Positions 1 through 8,631 of a stretch of DNA of 38,519 bases are shown here, piece by piece (position 1 is the stretch's first letter; each line of letters starts with the position of its first letter). Origin of the DNA: JBBITW01 sp037440525 (lineage in GTDB: Bacteria; Desulfobacterota; BSN033; UBA1163); assembly GCA_037440525.1 (NCBI GenBank), contig JBBITW010000007.1, positions 1-38,519 of the forward strand. Reading direction: 5' to 3'. Made by a program: the position numbers and the translations under genes. The notes beneath the pieces are model-generated. The model did not search any database and had not been told where the DNA came from. It worked only from the letters and a program-made list of their open reading frames with translations.

Positions 1-54
1 GTGTTAGGCACGCCGCCAGCGTTCGTTCTGAGCCAGGATCAAACTCTCCAGTTT
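1..54 (-). rRNA. rrs: 16S rRNA gene, 5' end only (runs off the window)
   Basis: The reverse complement of the first ~50 bases is the universal start of bacterial 16S rRNA: AGAGTTTGATCCTGGCTCAG followed by AACGAACGCTGGCGGCGTGC and CTAACAC. Aligning AGAGTTTGATC to E. coli position 8 puts the mature 5' end near base 54. Only about 54 nt are present and the gene continues off the left edge. The AACGAACGCTGGCGGCGTGC form is common in Desulfobacterota and Nitrospirota, which fits the gene content, but the fragment is too short to assign a lineage. The minus-strand leader upstream contains TTCTTTGAAAA (complement of about 111-125), which resembles the boxA antitermination element of rRNA leaders. 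Confidence 0.97.
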
Positions 55-140
55 ATATTGGTTTTATAATTTTATAAATGTTTTCTTATGACCCAAAACG
101 GTAACCCTATTCTTTTTTCAAAGAACGAAAAAACAATTAT

Positions 141-170
141 ATTATATAATTTTGATTTTATTTTTGTCAA
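141..170 (-). promoter_or_regulatory. rRNA promoter P2 (proximal)
   Basis: On the minus strand TTGACA (170-165) and TATAAT (146-141) are separated by 18 bp. This is a perfect pair of sigma70 boxes upstream of 16S, predicting a leader of about 80 nt. The surrounding bases nearly repeat those of P1 at 461-488. Repeat copy 1 abuts the -35 box. Confidence 0.75.
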
Positions 171-396
171 GAGGAAAAATTTAAAAAAGTATTTAAAAAG
201 AGTCTTATAGACTGGGGAGGTGGGGTGGAAAAGCCTTCGAGCGGATACCTCTAAAAGTTTAGCACTAATGATTAATACCCTGAAATTGCTTTATTTTCTT
301 TGAAGCGATTGTTAGCAATTTAACTTCTTAATGTCCGCATTCGAAGGGTTTGAAACTCTACCTCCCCAGTTATGCCATGACTTTTTCAGAACTCTC
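171..396 (+). repeat. Foldback (MITE-like) repeat, copy 1
   Basis: First of four copies of a ~225-bp intergenic element. Its ends are inverted: the left end is degenerate here (GAGGAAAAATTTAAAAAAGT) and the right end is ACTTTTTCAGAACTCTC. Nested inside are ACTGGGGAGGT (211-221) and its exact complement ACCTCCCCAGT (360-370), then CCTTCGAGCGGA facing TCCGCATTCGAAGG, then the near-palindrome ATTGTTAGCAAT. The whole element could fold into one long hairpin. It encodes no protein. It lies between the two rRNA promoters, in the same orientation as copy 3 and opposite to copies 2 and 4. Confidence 0.85.
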
Positions 397-460
397 AAAT
401 TAAAAATTTTGTTCTTATTCTAAATCTATTAACTCAATTTCATCATTAAAAATCAATGAT

Positions 461-488
461 ATTATAATCGATTTAATATTTTTGTCAA
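461..488 (-). promoter_or_regulatory. rRNA promoter P1 (distal)
   Basis: On the minus strand TTGACA (488-483) and TATAAT (466-461) are separated by 16 bp. The context CTTGACAAAAATA is shared with P2, so the two look like duplicated copies of one promoter. Transcripts from P1 would read through repeat copy 1 before reaching 16S. Confidence 0.65.
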
Positions 489-496
489 GCATTTGA

Positions 497-575
497 ACCG
501 AGGTCTTTGAAAAAGTGCATAAATCCTCCTCACCAATTCCTCCCCAAGGAGAGAGGATTAAGGTGGAGGGATGAG
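497..575. repeat. Half copy of the foldback repeat end plus GC-rich hairpin
   Basis: Bases 499-515 (GAGGTCTTTGAAAAAGT) match the outer end of the foldback repeat, but the rest of the element is absent. A C/T-rich arm (523-545) then faces a G/A-rich arm (546-572), an imperfect hairpin resembling the ccctcacc/ggtgaggg repeats common in bacterial spacers. It sits about 30 bases past the stop of the minus-strand acyl-CoA ligase gene (604), so it could end that operon. No convincing U-tract was seen. Confidence 0.45.
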
Positions 576-603
576 CTCATGCCAAGAGGTAAGCGAAGGG
601 CTT

Positions 604-2217
604 CTAAATTGATACTTTTCTTTCTAAACCTGCCCAGTACTTTTCCCTCAACTCCCTTTTCAATATCTTCCCTGCAGGATTTTTTGGAAGTGCATCTACA
701 AATTCCACAGATTTTGGTGCTTTAAAACGTGCTAAATGTTGCTTACAAAAATTTATTAATTCCTCTTCAGTTGCACTCATCCCCTTCTTCAGTGTTACGA
801 CTGCATGAACCTTCTCAACCCAATATGAATCAGGGATACCAATCACTGCAGCCTCCTGAATTGCAGGGTGTCTGTATAGAACCTCTTCCACTTCCCGTGG
901 ATATATATTCTCTCCACCCGAAACAATCATGTCCTTCTTTCTATCCACGATATATATGTATCCATTCTCGTCGTATCGCCCCATATCGCCTGTATGAAGC
1001 CAACCATTGATAATAACTTCACGGGTCTCCTCTGGTTTCCGCCAAAAACCCAACATATTATGATGACTCTGGACAATTATCTCCCCTACCTCGCCAGGTT
1101 CAACATCGTTCTCTTTTTCATCAACTATTCTTACATGAACCCCTATGTCGGGGAATCCTGCTGATGTCAATACCTTCTGTTCTTCAGGGGATTTATTCAA
1201 TACATCGTGTTGTTTCGTTGAAAGAAGTGTTACATTAGGACCATCCTCAGTTGAACCATAAGCTTGACAGAAGATCGGACCCCATTTCTCCATCCCCCTC
1301 TTTAAGAGTTCCAGTGGCATTGGAGAGGCCGCATAGAACATCCTCTTTAAACTGCTTAAATCATATTTGTCAAAATCCGCAACAGTAAAAAATGCTGCCA
1401 GATGGGTTGCCACTATGTGGATATCTGTTGCCTTCTCATCCTGAATAATCTTTAATGTGGCCTTGGGATCAAATGACCTCTGGGTTGTAATGACATTGCT
1501 TCCCCCAACATAGAAATAGGCCCAAAAGTTTTTAGCCCCCCCAACATGAAAAAGGGGCATTATCTGTATGTGTTTGTCACCAGGTTGTAAGCCAAGCCCT
1601 ATTACACACGTTCTCGTATCATCTATTGCCACACGATGGGAATACAGGGCGCCGCGAGGAATTCCAGTAGTTCCACTCGTATAAAAAATGAAGACGAGAT
1701 CATCCTCCTCAATATGAACATCCGGTTCATCCTTGGGATATCTCTCAAGGAGTTCACGGTGATATTCCATCTCAGGAAAAGGGGCCTCAAAGGAGATAAA
1801 TCTCTTCACTCTTGGGATTCGATGTTTTATTGAATTGACCAATTCCACCAATTCTGGGCCAACAAAAAGGGTATTGGCCTCAGAATAATTTATAAGATAA
1901 TCGAGTTCATCGGCTTGAAGCCTTGGACTGTATGGTGATGTAATAAATCCCCCTTTCATCGCCGCTCCATAGACATCAGCATACTCGAGGCAATTCCATG
2001 AAAGGATGCCAAGGACATCACCTTTTTTAACACCCATTGATTGTAGGGCATGAATTAGACTATTAACTCTCTCATTGAACTGTGAGAATGTAATCCTTTC
2101 ATTACCATATACAAAGGCCTCGTTTCCTCTGTAAAGGAGGGCATTTCTATAGATAATATCTGCATAGGTCCCCACAGGATATCGAGATAATTCCTTAAGC
2201 ACAAGTTTTTTTGACAT
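604..2217 (-). CDS. AMP-forming acyl-CoA ligase (FadD-like, ANL superfamily)
   Basis: This 537-residue protein activates a carboxylic acid to its CoA thioester using ATP. The P-loop core motif YTSGTTGIPRG is at residues 179-189. It is followed by YGSTEDG, the hinge region GWLHTGDMGRYDENG with VDRKKDMI, and the C-terminal catalytic lysine in PKNPAGKILKREL (Lys517), so every conserved core is present. Length is normal for medium/long-chain or aromatic acyl-CoA ligases. The start is supported by AAGGAGGG just upstream. It is the last gene of an operon with an enoyl-CoA hydratase, an SDR and a liv transporter, suggesting that it activates the imported acid. The substrate cannot be read from sequence alone. 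Confidence 0.93.
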   Translation of the reverse strand: MSKKLVLKELSRYPVGTYADIIYRNALLYRGNEAFVYGNERITFSQFNERVNSLIHALQSMGVKKGDVLGILSWNCLEYADVYGAAMKGGFITSPYSPRLQADELDYLINYSEANTLFVGPELVELVNSIKHRIPRVKRFISFEAPFPEMEYHRELLERYPKDEPDVHIEEDDLVFIFYTSGTTGIPRGALYSHRVAIDDTRTCVIGLGLQPGDKHIQIMPLFHVGGAKNFWAYFYVGGSNVITTQRSFDPKATLKIIQDEKATDIHIVATHLAAFFTVADFDKYDLSSLKRMFYAASPMPLELLKRGMEKWGPIFCQAYGSTEDGPNVTLLSTKQHDVLNKSPEEQKVLTSAGFPDIGVHVRIVDEKENDVEPGEVGEIIVQSHHNMLGFWRKPEETREVIINGWLHTGDMGRYDENGYIYIVDRKKDMIVSGGENIYPREVEEVLYRHPAIQEAAVIGIPDSYWVEKVHAVVTLKKGMSATEEELINFCKQHLARFKAPKSVEFVDALPKNPAGKILKRELREKYWAGLERKVSI

Positions 2218-2240
2218 TTCCCTTCCTCCTTAAATAATAT

Positions 2241-3014
2241 TCACTTCCCCTGATATTCGGGCTTTCTCTTCTCGCGAAATGCCTTAAGGCCTTCCTCAAA
2301 ATCTTTCGTTGACATAATATAGCTCTGAAAATCATCCTCAAGCTCCAGTCCCTCTTCAAGACTCATACTCAAACCTCTCATCATACATTCTTTTGCAGCC
2401 CTTACGGCAAGTGGCGCTGCTTCACAGATTGATTCTGCCATCTTCAATGCCTCTGCCATCAACTGATCAGAAGGCACCACCTTATTAACGAGACCAATTC
2501 TATAAGCCTCCTGAGCGTTGATTGTTTTTCCTGTAAAAAGCATCTCTGCCGCAATACGTCTTGGAATAGTTCGTGGTAGCCTCTGCGTTCCTCCTCCACC
2601 AGGACAGACACCCACCCTGACCTCAGGAAGCCCGAATGTTGCATTTTCAGATGCAATCATAATATCACATGCTAATGCTATTTCAAGTCCACCTCCAAGG
2701 GTTAAACCATTGCATGCCGCAATCAAAGGTTTCCATATATTCAATCCACGCATCAAACCAGCAGGCCTTGCCCATTTTTTATCCATTGTACTCTGAACGA
2801 AAGGAAGATAGTCCTTAATATCTACACCTGCGCTAAAGACCTTTTCCCCTGTTCCTGTAATTATTCCAACCCATAGACTATCATCTTCACGAAAATCGAG
2901 CAGGGCATTATGGAATTGTCTCATTCCTTCAAGGTTAAGTGCTCCCATTGCCTCAGGCCGATTAATCCTGAAAATTGCTATCTTTCCTTCTTTCGTATAC
3001 TCCACTATTGCCAT
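2241..3014 (-). CDS. Enoyl-CoA hydratase/isomerase (crotonase family)
   Basis: This 257-residue crotonase-fold protein probably hydrates a 2-enoyl-CoA in beta-oxidation. The oxyanion-hole region NGLTLGGGLEIALACD and the following FGLPEVRVG carry both glutamates that correspond to Glu144 and Glu164 of rat enoyl-CoA hydratase, so a true hydratase is plausible. GGGGTQRLPR completes the family signature. TAAGGAGG precedes the ATG. It lies 23 bp from the ligase gene and 37 bp from the SDR gene in a single operon. Substrate chain length is not readable, and other crotonase reactions (isomerase, dehalogenase) remain possible. Confidence 0.92.
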   Translation of the reverse strand: MAIVEYTKEGKIAIFRINRPEAMGALNLEGMRQFHNALLDFREDDSLWVGIITGTGEKVFSAGVDIKDYLPFVQSTMDKKWARPAGLMRGLNIWKPLIAACNGLTLGGGLEIALACDIMIASENATFGLPEVRVGVCPGGGGTQRLPRTIPRRIAAEMLFTGKTINAQEAYRIGLVNKVVPSDQLMAEALKMAESICEAAPLAVRAAKECMMRGLSMSLEEGLELEDDFQSYIMSTKDFEEGLKAFREKRKPEYQGK

Positions 3015-3051
3015 CTTTTGCCTCCTTAAATGTTCTGATTTTTATAATCTT

Positions 3052-3849
3052 TCAGTGTATAATATGCTGTCCACAATTTGCAACGATTGTTTGACCTGTT
3101 ATAGCACTCGATTCATCTGAGGCAAGAAAAACTGCAGTGGCTGCTATCTCCTTCTCCTCTGCTGGTCTTCGCAGGGAATAGTTAGCTGTAATTTTACTAA
3201 TCAACTCTTCAAATGGAACACCGAGGGCCTTTGCCCTTCCCATGACAACATTATTAAGGCGTTCCCCCCTTACAGCGGCTGGACTGATGGCATTTACCCG
3301 AATATTATACTCCCCTACCTCTATGGCCAAAGTTTCTGTTAATCCAATCAATCCCATCTTCGCGCAACAATAGGGGCTTCTCATTGGATATCCAGCCCTA
3401 CCATCTCCTGCCCTTCCCCCTTCTGCAGCAATGTTTATGATATTTCCACTTTTTTGGGGAATCATATATTTCAACACCTCTCTTGAACAGAGCATACTTC
3501 CAGTGAGATCAATTGCCAGCACCTCATTCCATTCTTCCAATTTCATATCTACAACCTTGGCTGTTGGACCACCAATACCACTATTATTGACAAGTATATC
3601 AATCTTGCCAAACTCCTTTACAGTCTCTTCTACCATTTTCTGAACCTCTCTCTCAACTCTAACATCCGTCTTTATTGCCTTTGCATTGCCTCCCATTGAT
3701 TTAATCTCTTTTACTGTATCTTCCAACTTTGAAATATCACGGGCAGCAACAACAACCTTAGCCCCTTCGGAAGCAAAGGCCAGGGATATAGCCTTTCCAA
3801 TCCCCTTACCTCCACCTGTAACAATTGCGACTCTCTCTTTTAACCTCAT
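3052..3849 (-). CDS. SDR-family dehydrogenase, 3-hydroxyacyl-CoA/3-oxoacyl reductase-like
   Basis: A 265-residue classical short-chain dehydrogenase. TGGGKGIG near residue 11 is the NAD(P)-binding glycine motif, NNSG (about residue 88) the structural motif, and YCCAK the catalytic Tyr-x3-Lys. The strand that normally carries the catalytic serine reads NIAAEGG instead of NISS, so the serine seems replaced by alanine. A few extra residues also separate it from the tyrosine. Next to the enoyl-CoA hydratase it would fit the 3-hydroxyacyl-CoA oxidation step, but the missing serine leaves activity uncertain. GGAAAGGAGG supports the start. Confidence 0.88.
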   Translation of the reverse strand: MRLKERVAIVTGGGKGIGKAISLAFASEGAKVVVAARDISKLEDTVKEIKSMGGNAKAIKTDVRVEREVQKMVEETVKEFGKIDILVNNSGIGGPTAKVVDMKLEEWNEVLAIDLTGSMLCSREVLKYMIPQKSGNIINIAAEGGRAGDGRAGYPMRSPYCCAKMGLIGLTETLAIEVGEYNIRVNAISPAAVRGERLNNVVMGRAKALGVPFEELISKITANYSLRRPAEEKEIAATAVFLASDESSAITGQTIVANCGQHIIH

Positions 3850-3919
3850 CGTGCCTTACCTCCTTTCCTATTTTTGAATCATTTATTAAATTATAAAGTA
3901 TTATGCTGGATTAATGAGG

Positions 3920-4624
3920 TTATATACCCAGATAAGATTGCCTAACTTTATCATTATTCAAAAGTCCTTTACTTTCTCCTTCCAAAACAATTTGGCCATT
4001 CTCGAGCACATACGCCCTATCACTCAATTCAAGGGCATGTTCAACCTCTTGAGATACTAAAAGGATCGTTATACCTTGACTTCTCAAAACCTTTAGGATT
4101 TCAAAGATATTATATGTTAGTATGGGCGAAAGGCCCTCAGAGGGTTCATCGAGCATTAGTAACTTTGGTCTTGACATCAAAGCCCTACCAATGGCGAGCA
4201 TTTGTTGTTCCCCTCCACTTAAAACCCCTGCCCTTTGGTTTCTTCTTTCCCTGAATAAAGGAAAGAGTTTATAAACATTTTCGAGGGATTGAACAAAATT
4301 TCTCCTTGCTTCAGGAAGATATGCACCCATCTCTAAGTTATGTATAACCTTCATCCTTGGAAAAAGCTGCCTTCCTTCGGGAATCTGAATCAGTCCCCTC
4401 CTGCATATCTCATAAGGAGGTAGTCCATCGATTCTTTCTCCTATGAACTCTATAATCCCTGAGGATGGGCTTATAATCCCTGATATTGTCTTGAGCAGTG
4501 TTGTTTTTCCACCCCCGTTTCCCCCAATTACGCTTACAATCTCTCCCTTGGAAACCTTCATGCAAATATTCCGCAGGGCAACTACACCCCTATAGTGAAC
4601 ATTTAAATTCTCTATTTTAAGCAT
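3920..4624 (-). CDS. livF: Liv-type ABC transporter ATP-binding protein LivF
   Basis: A 234-residue ATPase of the high-affinity branched-chain amino acid (HAAT) importer family. Walker A is GGNGGGKTT near residue 34, the signature is LSGGEQQMLAIGRAL and Walker B is LLMLDEPSEGL. The short length and EGRQLFPRM segment are typical of LivF. The start overlaps the end of livG by 8 bp, indicating translational coupling. The neighbouring CoA ligase and beta-oxidation genes suggest that the cargo is a carboxylic acid rather than an amino acid. Confidence 0.93.
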   Translation of the reverse strand: MLKIENLNVHYRGVVALRNICMKVSKGEIVSVIGGNGGGKTTLLKTISGIISPSSGIIEFIGERIDGLPPYEICRRGLIQIPEGRQLFPRMKVIHNLEMGAYLPEARRNFVQSLENVYKLFPLFRERRNQRAGVLSGGEQQMLAIGRALMSRPKLLMLDEPSEGLSPILTYNIFEILKVLRSQGITILLVSQEVEHALELSDRAYVLENGQIVLEGESKGLLNNDKVRQSYLGI

Positions 4625-5342
4625 GCCTCTTCCCCAAGTAGGCCTCTATGACCGAAGGATTTTGAGAAACCTCTTCAGGTCTCCCTTCCGCAAGCTTTAA
4701 ACCATGATGTATAACAATGACCTTCTCACATGTTCCCATCACAGCCTTCATTACATGCTCAATCAAAAAGATTGTTATTCCAAGATCGTTTTTCATCTTA
4801 AAAATTAACTTAATTCCCTCTTGAACCTCTCTATCATTAAGTCCTGAAAAGGTTTCATCAAGCAATAGGAATTCTGGCTTAATGGCAAGGGCTCTTGCTA
4901 ATTCCAGTCGTTTCCTCTCCGAAGCAACGAGCTGGTGAGCTGGAAGATCCACCTTATCATCCAACCCAACAAATTTTACATAATCCATGGCCCTCTGTCT
5001 TGCTTTGGTCATACTATTCACATTCTCCCTACCATATAGAACAGCTATTGATATATTATCCAGAACGGATAGCTCAAGAAATGGTCTAACCAGTTGAAAT
5101 GTCCTTCCAATACCAAGTTTGGCAATCTTATAAGGCTTAAAACCCGTAATCTCCCTTCCTCTGAAAAATATTTTTCCTCTCTCAGGGCAATAGAAGCCTG
5201 TAATGATATTAAATAAGGTCGTCTTCCCTGATCCATTTTGTCCGATTAATCCAACAATCTGTCCCTTCTCAACCGAGAAATCGAAATCAGAAACAGCCGT
5301 CAATCCACCAAATCTCTTTGTTATACCCTTCCCTTCAAGCAT
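4617..5342 (-). CDS. livG: Liv-type ABC transporter ATP-binding protein LivG
   Basis: A 241-residue ATPase with Walker A GQNGSGKTT near residue 34, a LivG-type GIGRTFQLVRPF segment, and C-terminal IEHVMKAVMGTCEKVIVIHHG. The ABC signature is unusual: where LivG normally has an L-S-Y-G-Q-like sequence this protein has LVASERKRLELARAL. Walker B ends in DETFSGL instead of DEP. The rest of the protein is intact, so it may still pair with LivF. It starts 6 bp after livM, with AAAAGAG upstream of the ATG. Confidence 0.92.
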   Translation of the reverse strand: MLEGKGITKRFGGLTAVSDFDFSVEKGQIVGLIGQNGSGKTTLFNIITGFYCPERGKIFFRGREITGFKPYKIAKLGIGRTFQLVRPFLELSVLDNISIAVLYGRENVNSMTKARQRAMDYVKFVGLDDKVDLPAHQLVASERKRLELARALAIKPEFLLLDETFSGLNDREVQEGIKLIFKMKNDLGITIFLIEHVMKAVMGTCEKVIVIHHGLKLAEGRPEEVSQNPSVIEAYLGKRHA

Positions 5343-5348
5343 CTCTTT

Positions 5349-6299
5349 TTATCGACCCCACTCCTTTTGAAGAGACTTTGGAATTTTTACATATTCAATC
5401 ATCCCATCTGGCATGAAAATTATAATTGTTATGAGTAGAAGTCCATAAATTACTCTTGAGATCTCAGCTCCTATAAAAGTAACAATCAACTGATTTGCTA
5501 AACTTAAAATGATGGCCCCTAAAAGTGGACCTGTCCATTTTTGACAACCCCCAAAGAATGCCATTAAAAGAATGAGGAGGCTTGTGTTAATATTAAAAGT
5601 TATATCAGGATGGATATACGACATATAATAGCCATAGATACCTCCAATAACCCCGGCAAAAAAGGCACCTAAGACGAATGCCTTCATCTTTATCAGATGT
5701 GTATTAATTCCCACTGTCTTTGCAACATCCTCATCTTCACGTATTGCAATAAGACCCGCACCGAATTTCGATCTCTCGACGAAACGAACAAAGGATGTGA
5801 CTAAGATAGACAATGTTAGCATCACCTCATAGAAGATAAGTCTGTTCATTTCAATACTCACTGGTAAAAGTTTAAACCATAGTCCAGTGCTTGCACCCAC
5901 GAATTCCCAATTCATAAAAATGAGTTGCATTACAACAGCGAGAAGAAGGGTTGATATAGCAAAATAGGCTCCCTTTAACCTAAGAACAGGAAAACCAACA
6001 ATTGTAGCTACAGCCCCGGCAAAAAGACCACCTAATGGCGCTGTGGAAAAAGGAGAAAGACCAATTCGTCCTAAAAATATAGCTGTTGTATATGCCCCTA
6101 TACTAAAGAAAGTAACATGTCCAAAGCTTACATATCCTGCATATCCACCCAAAAGATTCCAACTCTCTGTAAGGGCAACATACATAAAGACAGTGAAGAA
6201 AAGTGTAAGAAAGAAAAGTGGTGGTTTCATTAGTGGAAATAGATAGAGAAAAAGGATAATAATTAAAATAAAATAACTTCCCAATGAGTAAGGTTTCAT
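5349..6299 (-). CDS. livM: Liv-type ABC transporter permease LivM
   Basis: A 316-residue, very hydrophobic inner-membrane permease with about 8-10 membrane segments. The family pattern is clear: AGYVSFGHVTFFSIGAYTTA near residues 53-72, the cytoplasmic loop IAIREDEDVAKTVGIN, and the C-terminal MAFFGGCQKWTGPLLGA. It lies between livH and livG in the usual order. The Shine-Dalgarno match is weak. Confidence 0.93.
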   Translation of the reverse strand: MKPYSLGSYFILIIILFLYLFPLMKPPLFFLTLFFTVFMYVALTESWNLLGGYAGYVSFGHVTFFSIGAYTTAIFLGRIGLSPFSTAPLGGLFAGAVATIVGFPVLRLKGAYFAISTLLLAVVMQLIFMNWEFVGASTGLWFKLLPVSIEMNRLIFYEVMLTLSILVTSFVRFVERSKFGAGLIAIREDEDVAKTVGINTHLIKMKAFVLGAFFAGVIGGIYGYYMSYIHPDITFNINTSLLILLMAFFGGCQKWTGPLLGAIILSLANQLIVTFIGAEISRVIYGLLLITIIIFMPDGMIEYVKIPKSLQKEWGR

Positions 6300-6351
6300 C
6301 TAATCTTCTGGTTCACTGTTTAATATTAAAAAATCTCATTAGAACCTTTCA

Positions 6352-7221
6352 TCAAACCACGAAAAGCCCTTCGGGTTTAAGGAGAAGAATAAAAAGAAGA
6401 AAGGTGAATAGCAAAACATTGACCCACACAAAGGGTAAAAAGGCAGCGCTTATCCCTGTAATGAAACCAATCACCAACCCAGCAATTCCAGTTCCGAGAA
6501 CACTCCCAACTCCCCCTACAATGGTAACAAGGAATACATATAATGTCCAAACCATTTGAACAGATGGATAAAAGGCATAGATAAATGCCATCGCCACACC
6601 TGCTATACCAGCAGATGCAATGGAAAGCCCAAATGTAATCAGAGATACCTGCCCTGAGTTTATTCCCACCAATTGAGCCCCTATTGGGTTCTGCCATGTA
6701 GCCTGAACAGCTTTCCCTGTAAATGTATAATGGAGAAAGAGATAGAGAATGGAGATAGCCAAAATAGCTAAAGCAAATCCTATTAGGGGTCCTTTGGGAA
6801 TTACTATATCCCCTATAAATAACGATGTGCCTATATAAGAGGGCTTTAAAATTCGAGGATCAGGACGCCAAAAAAATGACATTATGTTTTCAATCACTAT
6901 GGCTGCTCCGAAGGTAACTACCATTGAGGCCATAATAATATCCTTTGCCTTTGTCACAGGACGAATAACCAACTTATATACGAATCCACCCATGAGAAAT
7001 AATAAGCATACCTGGATGGGTAAGGAGGTTAATGGATCTATTCTACTTTTTATGAAAAGCCAGTATGTAAAATATGCACCAAAAACTGCAAATACAGCAT
7101 GGGATATATTAAGCACCTTCATTGTCCCCCAGGTCAAACTGAATCCAACACTTAGAAGGGCGTATATCCCCCCAATTAAAACCCCGCTTATTATTGTTTC
7201 AAGAATATAAGTTATTGACAT
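6352..7221 (-). CDS. livH: Liv-type ABC transporter permease LivH
   Basis: A 289-residue hydrophobic permease. It begins with the family pattern GVLIGGIYALLSVGFSLTWG and LNISHAVFAVFGAY, and ends with VTIVGGVGSVLGTGIAGLVIG and LLKPEGLF. It partners LivM to form the membrane channel. AAAGG precedes the start. About 165 bp of spacer separate it from the upstream binding-protein gene, and I saw no clear promoter or terminator in that spacer. Confidence 0.93.
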   Translation of the reverse strand: MSITYILETIISGVLIGGIYALLSVGFSLTWGTMKVLNISHAVFAVFGAYFTYWLFIKSRIDPLTSLPIQVCLLFLMGGFVYKLVIRPVTKAKDIIMASMVVTFGAAIVIENIMSFFWRPDPRILKPSYIGTSLFIGDIVIPKGPLIGFALAILAISILYLFLHYTFTGKAVQATWQNPIGAQLVGINSGQVSLITFGLSIASAGIAGVAMAFIYAFYPSVQMVWTLYVFLVTIVGGVGSVLGTGIAGLVIGFITGISAAFLPFVWVNVLLFTFLLFILLLKPEGLFVV

Positions 7222-7386
7222 TAACCTTTCGTACTATCTCTTTCTCTAATGAACATTCTTCAATCTCAATATCTACAGGCCAAATCTTAACTGATGGAAG
7301 ATTAGTGAGAACATCCCATCAGAAAAAAATCTTTTAATGATTAATTTTGAAAATTTTAGTATAAAATCCAAGAATTTATTATTCCC

Positions 7387-8592
7387 TTACTTCCTCCATG
7401 GTGGCCTTGGATAGACAAGCTTTGTAGTGGCTACCTCTTTTGGCCAAACCAATTCCACCTGGCCAGCCGTTGTCTGTGTTGTAAACGCAAAATCAGGAGG
7501 AAGACCTCTCTTATCGAAGGTAATCCCTTTGCCATAAGGTAAATCAAATTTTGTAGACCTTAAATAATCTCTTATCTTTTTGTTTTCCAATGTCTTTGCT
7601 CCTTCAACAGCAAGTTCCAATGTTTTCATCCATGTATATCCAAGTCCAAAATATGTTGGACCTGTAGGCAATTTAAATCGTGACCTTGCTGCCTCATTAA
7701 TCTTGTCGTTTCCAGGGTAGGGAAGCCGAGAATTCCAGAACATATCAGCGGTGACATTATTACCATCCTCCCCCAGTTCCTTTATCCAGGCAGGTATGGT
7801 TGAGGCAAGTTGCTGAAAGATAAGTTTGGGATTATAATTCATGGCCTTCGCAGCACGCATAATCATTACCGCATCATCAAAGAAGCTCAAACAGCAGAGA
7901 ATTTCTGCTCCTTTTCCTCTTGCCTTGCTCACCAGAGGTGTTGCATCGCTCAAAGGAAGATTGTAGGTTTCGTCCACTACAACCTTAATACCACGCATTT
8001 CTGAAGACTTTATTACATTCCCTCTCGCTGAGAGGCCGATCACATTGTTCATGGTTAAAACTGCAATAGATTTTGGCCATTTATCCTTTGGTATCAGGTC
8101 ATCAAGGATACCAGCCAAGGCGATATGCACCCATTCGCTCATAAGAGGTGGGCTTGCAAAGCTAAAGGTATATCCCTGCTCAAAGGACTTCATATGGCCT
8201 CCCATGCCCACGAAAGTCATACCATATTTTTCTACCAAAGGCATAACAGCCACATTAGCGGTTCCTGGATAACCTCCAGATACAAGATCAACTTTGTCCA
8301 CTGTAATAGCTCTCTCATAATATGTAACTGCCTTTTCAGGGCTACTCTCGTCATCATAAATAATCATCTTGACTGGTCGCCCCAATAAACCTCCTCTTTT
8401 ATTAATATCCTCTACCCAGAAGTCATAACCTTCTTTTATCCATTTGGCTGTCTCAGAAAATATTCCAGTCAGTGGTAATGATCCACCTATTTTTATAGGA
8501 ACCTGAGATGTTGTTATTTGACTAAAAACTGATGAGACCATTAAAACCAATGCCAATAGTATAAAAATAATAGATGAAATTTTTCTTCCCAT
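7387..8592 (-). CDS. Periplasmic substrate-binding protein of the Liv-type importer
   Basis: A 401-residue type-I periplasmic binding protein (Peripla_BP_6, LivK-like). A signal peptide with basic start, hydrophobic stretch and likely cleavage near residue 25 is followed by VPIKIGGSLPLTGIFSETAKW, the family's opening motif. KGAEILCCLSFFDDAVMIMRAAKAMNYNPK is the typical second-lobe region. GAAAGGAGG supports the start. The ligand is unknown. The acyl-CoA ligase and cyclase-type hydrolase in the same operon suggest a carboxylate. Confidence 0.92.
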   Translation of the reverse strand: MGRKISSIIFILLALVLMVSSVFSQITTSQVPIKIGGSLPLTGIFSETAKWIKEGYDFWVEDINKRGGLLGRPVKMIIYDDESSPEKAVTYYERAITVDKVDLVSGGYPGTANVAVMPLVEKYGMTFVGMGGHMKSFEQGYTFSFASPPLMSEWVHIALAGILDDLIPKDKWPKSIAVLTMNNVIGLSARGNVIKSSEMRGIKVVVDETYNLPLSDATPLVSKARGKGAEILCCLSFFDDAVMIMRAAKAMNYNPKLIFQQLASTIPAWIKELGEDGNNVTADMFWNSRLPYPGNDKINEAARSRFKLPTGPTYFGLGYTWMKTLELAVEGAKTLENKKIRDYLRSTKFDLPYGKGITFDKRGLPPDFAFTTQTTAGQVELVWPKEVATTKLVYPRPPWRK

Positions 8593-8631
8593 ATATATGT
8601 CCTCCTTTCTTTGAAATGAATTTTTATGGTG

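Noticed and set aside
171..396. Complete insertion sequence
   Set aside because: The element is ~225 bp with inverted ends but has no reading frame for a transposase; other copies lack one too.
55..603. tRNA or other small RNA gene upstream of 16S
   Set aside because: No cloverleaf or known RNA was seen; the region is accounted for by two promoters, a leader, the foldback repeat and a hairpin.
729..1010. Short plus-strand reading frames opposite the acyl-CoA ligase (and many similar antisense frames)
   Set aside because: They overlap clearly conserved genes, have no ribosome sites and encode no recognisable domains.
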